DNA of 6,453 nt, taken from Opitutales bacterium. GTDB lineage: Bacteria > Verrucomicrobiota > Verrucomicrobiia > Opitutales > Intestinicryptomonadaceae. Below the pieces are notes generated by a model. It was given only the letters and a program-made list of their open reading frames with translations, was not told the DNA's origin and made no database searches. The DNA lies in contig JAJXPD010000031.1 of NCBI GenBank assembly GCA_021641325.1, positions 9,552-16,004 on the forward strand. Direction: 5' to 3'. The position numbers and the translations under genes were made by a program. Every line of letters begins with the position of its first letter. Position 1 is the stretch's first letter. Shown here one piece after another: positions 1 through 5,176 of this stretch.

Positions 1-663
1 TACATGGAAAAGCACTCCGTCGCGCGGCTAATCGGCGCGCCCCCCGGCTACGTCGGCTACGAACAGGGAGGGCAGCTCACCGAAGCGGTGCGGCGCAGAC
101 CGTACAGCGTGGTTCTCTTCGACGAAATTGAAAAGGCGCACCCCGAAGTGCTCAACACGCTGCTGCAAGTGCTCGACGACGGCATTCTGACCGACTCGCA
201 GGGACGCAGGGTGGACTTCAAAAACACGGTAATCATCATGACCTCCAACATCGGCGCGCGCTTCATCACCGACGGCGCGCTCGACGACAAGGGCGAGCTT
301 TCCGCCTCCGCGCGGGAAGCCGTCATGACCGAAGTCCGCGCCCACTTCAAGCCCGAATTCCTCAACAGAATCGACGACATCGTAATCTTCAAGGCATTGC
401 AGCTCGACGAAATCGTAAAGATTGTAAAACTGCAAATAGACTCGCTCAACAAGCGGCTCGAAGCGCAGAACATAAAAGTAGAGCTTACCAAGAAAGCGTA
501 CGAGTTCCTCGCCGACAAGGCTTACGACCCGCTCTACGGGGCGCGTCCGCTCAAACGGGTAATCAACAACAAGATTGAAAACCCGCTCGCCCGCGCAATC
601 ATTTCGGGAAAAATCAGGGAGGGCGACACCATGAAGTTCACCGAAAAGGAACTTCAAGACTAA
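1..663 (+). CDS. clpB: ATP-dependent disaggregase ClpB, C-terminal part (5' end outside window)
   Basis: This is the last 220 residues of a Hsp100/Clp AAA+ ATPase. The frame is open from the first base, so the ATG at position 4 is internal, not a start. ClpB hexamers thread aggregated proteins through a central pore in the cytoplasm, working with DnaK. Counting the first codon as residue 1, the fragment shows the D2 pore loop GYVG (16-19), Walker B with FDEIE (40-44), sensor 1 Asn in TSN (83), the arginine finger in NRID (R123) and sensor 2 in GARPLKR (R182). A Clp D2-small domain fills the rest. The Walker A motif, the D1 domain and the N-domain lie upstream of the window. ClpB is favoured over ClpC by the [10 protein letters not shown] and [10 protein letters not shown] wording, the IENPLA segment after sensor 2 and the short C-terminus. 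No LGF/IGF ClpP-binding loop is visible in this part. The remaining doubt is ClpB versus another Hsp100 member. Confidence 0.9.
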   Translation, partial: YMEKHSVARLIGAPPGYVGYEQGGQLTEAVRRRPYSVVLFDEIEKAHPEVLNTLLQVLDDGILTDSQGRRVDFKNTVIIMTSNIGARFITDGALDDKGELSASAREAVMTEVRAHFKPEFLNRIDDIVIFKALQLDEIVKIVKLQIDSLNKRLEAQNIKVELTKKAYEFLADKAYDPLYGARPLKRVINNKIENPLARAIISGKIREGDTMKFTEKELQD

Positions 664-716
664 GCCCTCCTCTGAATCGGGACGCACGGCGCAAACGCGC
701 CACTCCGCCCCGACCG

Positions 717-760
717 AAAAAAGCAAACGCCGCGCATTGCAAAATGCGGGGCGTTTTTTT
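717..760. terminator. Bidirectional intrinsic terminator between convergent clpB and hemW
   Basis: A 14-bp stem (725-738 with 743-756) has one G-G mismatch and a GCAA loop, a GNRA-type tetraloop in the plus-strand RNA. On the plus strand it runs into seven T (754-760). On the minus strand the same stem is followed by GC and six T (plus-strand A at 717-722). It can therefore end both clpB and the converging hemW transcript. A second possible stem lies just upstream: GGCGC-AAAC-GCGCC at 688-701, enclosed by TCGGG/CCCGA at 677-681/709-713. It has no T tract. Confidence 0.85.
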
Positions 761-852
761 GCGCCCGCTTTTCTCCGCCCGCAAACACTCCGAGGGGCAA
801 ACACAACACACGGCACGCCCCCCGCGAAAACGGCGCGAAAACTGCGCAAGGC

Positions 853-1986
853 CTACAAAAGCTCGACCGCCACGGCGTCCGCCACAAGCCTCCCGCTCTG
901 CGTAAGGCGGATTCTCCCGCCGTCGATTTCAAGCAGGTTTTGCGACGCAAGAAACGCGAGCGGCTCGCGGTATTTTTCGGAATCTGCCGACGGAAAGCGG
1001 CGGCGCAATAAATCGAAATCGACGCCGTCGTTCATGCGCAGCCCGAAAATCAACGCGCTCGAAAACATCTCGGAATCGTCGAGCGGCACAACGTCGCATT
1101 CCGCGGGAACTCCCGCGTTTACGCCGCAAAGCCACGTTCCGAAATCGGGCGCGTTGCGGAAACGCCGCCCCCCGAACTGCGACGCCCCCGCAGGCCCGAA
1201 GCCGAGCCACTGCGCCATGTGCCAAGTTGAAAGGTTGTGCAGACACCTCGCGCCGCCCTTGGCGTAGTTCGAAATTTCGTACTGCCCAAAACCGAGCTCG
1301 GGAAGCCTGCCGAAAGCTATTTCGAGAAAGTCGCCCTCGCGCTCCGCATTGGCGTAGTCGCCGCCGCGCCCGCCGCAGCACGACGTCGCGCTCTCGAATT
1401 CGAGACAGTACGCGCTGATGTGGTCGACGGGGCAGACGGCGGCTTTGTCTATGTCGGCAAGCCACGCTTCGGGAGTCTGCCCCTCCGCGCCGAAAATCAG
1501 GTCTATCGAAAAATGCGGGAAGCCCGCGTCGGCAACGCGCCCAATCGCCTCCATCGTGGCTTTGAGCGTATGCCTGCGGCCGAGAACGCGCAGAGTGCCT
1601 TCGTCGAAACTCTGCACGCCCATCGAAATGCGGGACACCCCGACGCGCTTGAACGCCTCCAAACGCGCCCGCGTGGCGTTAGTCGGCGCAACCTCGACAG
1701 TCCATTCGTCCGTCGGCAGAAGCCCGTCGAAAGACTCCGCAAGCGTTTCAATCCGCCGCTCGTCGAGAACCGACGGCGTTCCTCCGCCCCAAAACATGGT
1801 CTGCGGGCGCGGCAGACTTCCGCCGTTTAGCGACTTGCGCAGGGCGATTTCCGCGCCCACGCCGCGCACGAAAGCGTCGAGGTCGGCGGAAGTCGGAGCG
1901 CGCTTGTAGAAGCGGCAGTAGTCGCAGCTCTGGGCGCAAAACGGAACGTGTAGATATATTCCGAAATTTTCGAAAATGTCTTGCAT
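853..1986 (-). CDS. hemW: HemW-like radical SAM protein (heme chaperone; coproporphyrinogen III oxidase-like family)
   Basis: This 377-residue protein has the usual HemW length (about 370-390). The iron-sulfur motif is C17-x3-C21-x2-C24, followed by R-F. It lacks the fourth Cys (CxxxCxxCxC) of true oxygen-independent coproporphyrinogen oxidase HemN, which favours HemW. Other family marks are GGGTPS (67-72, SAM-binding strand), GVQSF (123-127), GRRHT (136-140), SIDLIFG (160-166), YEISNYA (236-242), HNLSTW (250-255) and GFGPAGAS (262-269). A HemN_C winged-helix region ends at residues 360-377 (LTQSGRLVADAVAVELL). In characterised HemW proteins the cluster and SAM accompany heme binding and transfer to respiratory enzymes in the cytoplasm or at the membrane, rather than porphyrin oxidation. 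An odd point is HNLSTW where many HemW proteins have HNxxYW; there is also a Cys pair at 203-204. The ATG at 1984-1986 is chosen because it leaves the normal short lead into the GIYLHVPFC strand. No clear Shine-Dalgarno is seen before it. Confidence 0.88.
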   Translation of the reverse strand: MQDIFENFGIYLHVPFCAQSCDYCRFYKRAPTSADLDAFVRGVGAEIALRKSLNGGSLPRPQTMFWGGGTPSVLDERRIETLAESFDGLLPTDEWTVEVAPTNATRARLEAFKRVGVSRISMGVQSFDEGTLRVLGRRHTLKATMEAIGRVADAGFPHFSIDLIFGAEGQTPEAWLADIDKAAVCPVDHISAYCLEFESATSCCGGRGGDYANAEREGDFLEIAFGRLPELGFGQYEISNYAKGGARCLHNLSTWHMAQWLGFGPAGASQFGGRRFRNAPDFGTWLCGVNAGVPAECDVVPLDDSEMFSSALIFGLRMNDGVDFDLLRRRFPSADSEKYREPLAFLASQNLLEIDGGRIRLTQSGRLVADAVAVELL

Positions 1987-2030
1987 ACGTCGGACTTTTT
2001 TTTATATAGATGCGACATTATTTTAAACCT
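1987..2030. promoter_or_regulatory. Divergent promoter region between hemW and the lipoprotein gene
   Basis: Only 44 bp separate the two divergent starts, and the gap is AT-rich within GC-rich flanks. On the plus strand a TATATA box (2003-2008) lies 16 bp after TTGCAT (1981-1986), a weak -35/-10 pair whose -35 overlaps the hemW start codon. Transcription would begin near 2015, leaving a leader of about 16 nt with no Shine-Dalgarno. TATATA is palindromic and could also serve hemW. A second minus-strand candidate is TAAAAT, read from 2025 to 2020. The boxes are visible in the sequence; their use as promoters is inferred. Confidence 0.4.
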
Positions 2031-3014
2031 ATGAATAAAGCAAAGAAATTTGTATCCGTATGCGCGGCGGCCGCCGCAATGCTCGCGGCGGGCTGTTCGG
2101 GGCTTACAAACCTCACGCCCGAACGCGTACCCGAAAACTCCTCGCGCGTGTACACGCTCAGCATGAGCGCATACATCAACGACGGCTCGCTTGTGCGCGA
2201 CTCCATTGAACCCTTCGTGGTAATCGACGAACAGATTATCCCCATGAAGGAAATCAGAGACATGAAGTACGACCGCCTCTACGAGTACGACTACACCCTC
2301 CCGAAGGGAAGAAACGAGGCGAAATACTACTTTCTGCTGAAATATAAAGTGTCGAACAACATCGACGGCGTAAAGAAAGACCGCGAAATGAAAAGCCCCA
2401 CGGTCTACACGCTCAAACCCGCGACGCGCTATATAGTGAACATGCAAAACGAACGCGGCCCCGTGGGCGCGTCGGTCACGGTTCTCGGACGCGGCTTCGA
2501 CAAGCAGGACGTTATCCGCGTGGGCGGCGTGGACGCCGACACCGAATACCTCTCGCGCTCCACGCTCAGCTTCGTGGTTCCCCCGCTGAAATCGGGCAAG
2601 ACATACGACGTCGAACTCGTCGGCGAAAAAGGCGAAATCTGGATTGGCGCGTTCCGCGTCGACACCGCAAAAATGGGCGTTTCACCCTCGACAATCACGC
2701 TCGCTGGCGGCGACATCGTCAACATGATTTTCGACATCGGCTTCAAAGCCCCCAAGGGCGGATACCCGATTGACGTAAAGACGAACATTCCAAGCTCGAT
2801 AATTATGGACGACGTCGTAGTTCCCGAAGGGCAAAGCTCGGTCAGCGTAATGCTCAAAGCCGCCGCCCCCGGAAAGGGATTCCTCTACGTCAACGGTCTG
2901 GGCTTCAACGAAACGACAGTTCCCGTGGTCGTCAGCCGCGCCGACACAGCCGAACCCGTAATGACGGAAGCCGCGGGCGCAATCAACGAAATCACCACGA
3001 ATGCCGAAAAATAG
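2031..3014 (+). CDS. Predicted lipoprotein with an IPT/TIG-like domain, function unknown
   Basis: This is a 327-residue envelope protein. The N-terminus has a lipoprotein signal: K-rich start (MNKAKK), alanine-rich hydrophobic core, and lipobox LAAGC with the lipidated Cys at residue 22. The ATG at 2031 is preferred over an in-frame ATG at 2010, because it gives a normal-length signal peptide and the 2010 codon sits directly after the TATATA box. Residues about 35-130 form a beta-rich region of unknown family (YTLSMSAYINDGS, YEYDYTLPKGRNEAKYYF). Residues about 141-208 match the IPT/TIG immunoglobulin-like pattern: ERGPVGASVTVLGRGF, a VGG turn, STLSFVVPP and a YDVEL strand. Residues 215-301 look like a second beta-sandwich with a VPEGQSSVSVML strand. 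The tail (302-327) is polar and acidic. No catalytic motif is seen, so a structural or binding role at the outer membrane or periplasm is the most that can be inferred. It is transcribed alone, between a divergent promoter and its own terminator. Confidence 0.8.
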   Translation: MNKAKKFVSVCAAAAAMLAAGCSGLTNLTPERVPENSSRVYTLSMSAYINDGSLVRDSIEPFVVIDEQIIPMKEIRDMKYDRLYEYDYTLPKGRNEAKYYFLLKYKVSNNIDGVKKDREMKSPTVYTLKPATRYIVNMQNERGPVGASVTVLGRGFDKQDVIRVGGVDADTEYLSRSTLSFVVPPLKSGKTYDVELVGEKGEIWIGAFRVDTAKMGVSPSTITLAGGDIVNMIFDIGFKAPKGGYPIDVKTNIPSSIIMDDVVVPEGQSSVSVMLKAAAPGKGFLYVNGLGFNETTVPVVVSRADTAEPVMTEAAGAINEITTNAEK

Positions 3015-3030
3015 CATTCCGTAGAATTTT

Positions 3031-3076
3031 AAAGGCGGGCATTTGCGTCGCAGGACGCAATCCCCGCCTTTTTTTT
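3031..3076 (+). terminator. Intrinsic terminator after the lipoprotein gene
   Basis: The lower stem is AAAGGCGGG (3031-3039) paired with CCCGCCTTT (3063-3071). A small asymmetric internal loop follows, then an upper stem TTGCGTC (3043-3049) with GACGCAA (3054-3060) closing a GCAG loop. Eight T (3069-3076) follow. It begins 16 bp after the stop codon. Its end is only 30 bp before the next start codon, so the LOG gene either has a promoter squeezed into this gap or depends on readthrough. Confidence 0.85.
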
Positions 3077-3094
3077 CGATAAAAACAAATGCCG

Positions 3095-3103
3095 AAAGGA
3101 AAG
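3095..3103 (+). promoter_or_regulatory. Ribosome binding site that sets the start of the LOG-family gene
   Basis: AAAGGAAAG holds a Shine-Dalgarno core AAGGA (3096-3100), 6 nt before the ATG at 3107. It is the clearest ribosome binding site in the window. It lies downstream of the other in-frame ATG at 3089, so it argues for 3107 as the true start. Confidence 0.7.
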
Positions 3104-3106
3104 AAT

Positions 3107-4000
3107 ATGGCGGACAGAAAAGTCAGGACTAAAAAAAATTCGCACAAAGTTGTGGTGAAAAACGTCGCGCTTGAAGACGAGCAAATCAGTAGCGAACAGC
3201 CGATAGAATGTCTGTTCTCGGACGTGTCGCCGAGACTCATGCGCATCATGCGCGACCTCCTCTCGCCGGCATTCATTTTCGAAAAGGAGAAAATCCAGAA
3301 CACAATCACATTCTTCGGCTCGGCGCGGATTAAGTCGGAAGAGGACGCAAAGGCGGCTCTCGCCGAACTGAAAAAACGCCCCGCAAAAACGGCGGAATAC
3401 AAACAGAAACTCGCCGCCGCAAAAAAGGCGGTCGCGATGTCGAAATACTACACCGCCGCATGCGAACTTGCCCGCAGGCTCCAAGAATGGTTCAATATGC
3501 TCCCCCTCCCCGAAGACCAGAAATTCTACATCATGACGGGCGGCGGCCCGGGAATCATGGAGGCCGCGGGCAAGGGCGCGCACATCGCCGGAGGCACGCC
3601 GGTGGGGGCGACAATCCTCATCACCGACGAACAACGCAGAAACCCGTATGTTGACAAGGGCGTGTGGGTGAACTTCCACTACTTCCTCATGCGCAAATTC
3701 TGGCTGCTGTTCTTCGCAAAGGCGCTCGTGGTGTTTCCGGGGGGAACGGGAACTTTCGACGAATTTTTCGAAGTGTTCACGCTGATGAAAACGCGCAAGA
3801 CAGCGAGGAAAATCCCGACAATCCTGTTCGGGCGCAAATTCTGGCAGGGCTGCCTGAACTTCGAAACGCTCATAAAGGCGGACGTAATCACGCGCGACGA
3901 CCTCGACTTCTTCGTCTACGCCGACACTGTGGACGAAGCGTTCGACTACCTCACAAAGGAAATTTCCGCCTACCTAAAAAAGGCGAAACTCATAAAATAG
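3107..4000 (+). CDS. LOG-family Rossmann-fold protein (TIGR00730-type, often mislabelled lysine decarboxylase)
   Basis: The 297-residue protein carries the two LOG signatures: GGGPGIMEAA (145-154) and PGGTGTFDE (211-219). These form the nucleotide phosphate-binding and catalytic site in LOG phosphoribohydrolases, which cleave nucleoside 5'-monophosphates to base and ribose 5-phosphate; E219 is in the catalytic position. The first Rossmann strand is ITFFGSAR (67-74). The protein is longer than classic LOG proteins (about 180-220 residues). It has a basic, then acidic N-terminal extension (1-60) and a charged Ala/Lys-rich helical insertion (about 78-112) between strand 1 and the next helix. It is clearly shorter than PpnN (about 450 residues). 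The substrate cannot be told from sequence, so cytokinin activation, nucleotide recycling or another role all remain open. It is a cytoplasmic protein with no signal peptide. It starts at 3107 because of the ribosome binding site at 3095-3103; an ATG at 3089 would add six residues. Terminators flank it on both sides, so it is probably monocistronic. Confidence 0.88.
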   Translation: MADRKVRTKKNSHKVVVKNVALEDEQISSEQPIECLFSDVSPRLMRIMRDLLSPAFIFEKEKIQNTITFFGSARIKSEEDAKAALAELKKRPAKTAEYKQKLAAAKKAVAMSKYYTAACELARRLQEWFNMLPLPEDQKFYIMTGGGPGIMEAAGKGAHIAGGTPVGATILITDEQRRNPYVDKGVWVNFHYFLMRKFWLLFFAKALVVFPGGTGTFDEFFEVFTLMKTRKTARKIPTILFGRKFWQGCLNFETLIKADVITRDDLDFFVYADTVDEAFDYLTKEISAYLKKAKLIK

Positions 4001-4027
4001 CGCGACAACTTTCCGCACGGCTTCCGC

Positions 4028-4058
4028 AAACTCCGCCCAAACACGGCGGAGTTTTTTT
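4028..4058 (+). terminator. Intrinsic terminator after the LOG-family gene
   Basis: A perfect 10-bp stem AAACTCCGCC (4028-4037) pairs with GGCGGAGTTT (4045-4054) around a 7-nt loop. Seven T (4052-4058) follow. It starts 27 bp after the stop codon. The minus-strand side has only three T-equivalents, so it works mainly on the plus strand. Confidence 0.88.
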
Positions 4059-4287
4059 GCGGGCGCAGAAGCGGGCTGATTTTGCCGAATAAAACGGAGA
4101 GCATGCCGCTTGCGGCGCGTTGTGTTTGCGCGGGGCAAGGCGCGCTACTTAATTTTTGCGGACAAGCGGCAAAGAGCGTCGAAGCAGTAAGCAACGAGGG
4201 CGCAGCAGGCACGGGCGAAATGCGAGCACAGCAGGACGCGAACGAGCGCAACGTGGCGGGTGTGGATGGGCGCGCGCGTGTGGGCAC
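4059..4287. other. Non-coding intergenic block with purine-rich stretch and inverted repeat; role unknown
   Basis: These 229 bp lie between two terminators facing each other, so neither flanking gene should transcribe them strongly. Open frames cross the block on both strands, but they run through terminators and neighbouring genes and have no ribosome binding site, so I do not call a gene. Visible structure includes a perfect 8-bp inverted repeat, GCCGCTTG (4105-4112) and CAAGCGGC (4163-4170), and a local hairpin GCCG-CTTG-CGGC (4105-4116). The plus strand from about 4166 to 4250 is purine-rich with few T, and CAGCAGG occurs twice, 26 bp apart (4203 and 4229). It could be a decayed gene, an unrecognised small RNA or one copy of a dispersed repeat. 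Confidence 0.4.
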
Positions 4288-4317
4288 AAAAAAACCGCGT
4301 CTTCCGACGCGGTTTTT
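4288..4317 (-). terminator. Intrinsic terminator of the PEP-CTERM gene
   Basis: The core stem ACCGCGTC (4294-4301) pairs with GACGCGGT (4306-4313), extended by A-T pairs on the outside. The minus-strand RNA has a GGAA loop, a GNRA-type tetraloop, and ends in seven U (plus-strand A at 4288-4294). It lies 16 bp beyond the stop codon at 4334-4336. Five T on the plus-strand side (4313-4317) mean it may also act on plus-strand transcripts. Confidence 0.85.
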
Positions 4318-4333
4318 GCGGAGTTTTACAACC

Positions 4334-5176
4334 CTACTTTCTGCGGCGGTATGCCGCGAATGCAAGCGCGATTGCCCCGAAAATCGCCGCCCATTCCGCG
4401 GGTTCGGGTATCACGTAGTTGAGGTAGCCGTTTTGGTGCTGCCAGACGCCGCCGCTGAGCAATTCGCCCGACTTGTCGTACGCAGTAATCGTGATTGTGG
4501 ATTTACCCTTTGTAATCACGCCGTCGGAAATATCGCAACCGCTATCCATTTGGAGGTCGTCGATTTTGACAATGTCGTTTGCGAAGTCCATAAAGATGAG
4601 GTTTGCGAGGGTGTCCACCGCGCCGCCGTCGTCGGGTTTAAGCTTTCCGATGTGCAGAAGCGACGCGCCGCCGAGGTTGATTGTCAAATCGACAGCCTCT
4701 CCTTTGTTGCCGCCCGCATAGCCCTTGAAGGCAAGAATCGTGAAGTTGTACGACTGTCCTTCCGAGAGCGTAAGGAAGTTGTTTGAAGTTCTTATGACTA
4801 CAAGTCTGCCCGTGTAGGACGAACCGCCGCCCAATAACAATTCTTTTGCGCTGTCGTAGCCTACTGTGCTGGTGTTTACCGCAGGGCCGAACAAGATGTG
4901 GTTGCCCGCGATTTTCGAAGTGGCGTCAACCGAAATGGTGCCGCCGTTTGCGATTACAAGCGAAGTGTTGCTTGTTTTCATTGCAAGCGTACCGCCGTCC
5001 GAAATGCTAAGCGTTCCCATCTTGACGACGCCCGGCATACTTTCCTTCTTGCCCGTGAGGTTGAGCGTGCCGCCCGCGATTGAAATATTTGCAAGCGAAG
5101 TCAATTTTCCAAACGAAGGGTGTTGTTGATGTCCAATACTCCGCCATTGCCGATTGTAAGAGAGCCCAAGACCCAT
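4334..5176 (-). CDS. C-terminal portion of the split PEP-CTERM protein with exosortase sorting tail
   Basis: This frame is open from an ATG at 5176, but meaningful protein begins only near 5107, just past the frameshift. The first 23 or so residues overlap the upstream frame and look like out-of-frame translation. From KLTSLANISIAGGTLNLTG onward it continues the beta-strand body. It ends with a linker (WQHQNGYLNY) and the sorting signal VIPEP, a hydrophobic helix (about WAAIFGAIALAFAAY) and RRRK. It has no signal peptide or credible ribosome binding site of its own, so it is unlikely to be expressed as a separate exported protein. It is best seen as the second half of the gene above. Confidence 0.6.
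   Translation of the reverse strand: MGLGLSYNRQWRSIGHQQHPSFGKLTSLANISIAGGTLNLTGKKESMPGVVKMGTLSISDGGTLAMKTSNTSLVIANGGTISVDATSKIAGNHILFGPAVNTSTVGYDSAKELLLGGGSSYTGRLVVIRTSNNFLTLSEGQSYNFTILAFKGYAGGNKGEAVDLTINLGGASLLHIGKLKPDDGGAVDTLANLIFMDFANDIVKIDDLQMDSGCDISDGVITKGKSTITITAYDKSGELLSGGVWQHQNGYLNYVIPEPAEWAAIFGAIALAFAAYRRRK

Noticed and set aside
797..807. 11-bp match GCAAACACAAC shared in inverse orientation with 4119-4129
   Set aside because: A match of this length is expected several times by chance in 6.4 kb compared with itself, and the flanking bases do not align.
824..842. Short direct repeat GCGAAAAC (824-831 and 835-842)
   Set aside because: Two copies of 8 bp in low-complexity spacer next to the hemW stop; too short to support a function.
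28..849. Long open frame (273 codons) antisense to clpB
   Set aside because: It lies opposite a well-conserved ATPase domain in GC-rich DNA, crosses the terminator at 717-760 and shows no domain or ribosome binding site.
1237..1909. Plus-strand open frames inside hemW (1237-1830, 1418-1909)
   Set aside because: They are Arg/Ala-rich frames antisense to a complete hemW with all family motifs. This is a typical GC-rich shadow.
3970..4365. Minus-strand open frame of 131 codons across the intergenic block
   Set aside because: It crosses two terminators and the ends of both neighbouring genes, and has no ribosome binding site or recognisable domain. The sequence under it is reported as an unexplained non-coding block instead.
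4082..4786. Plus-strand open frame of 234 codons starting at TTG
   Set aside because: Most of it is antisense to the C-terminal half of the PEP-CTERM gene, and it runs through the terminator at 4288-4317.
5101..5110. Programmed -1 ribosomal frameshift at GGAAAATTGA
   Set aside because: The site does not fit the X XXY YYZ slippery pattern in frame, and I see no strong downstream hairpin at the proper distance. Mutation, phase change or read error is simpler.
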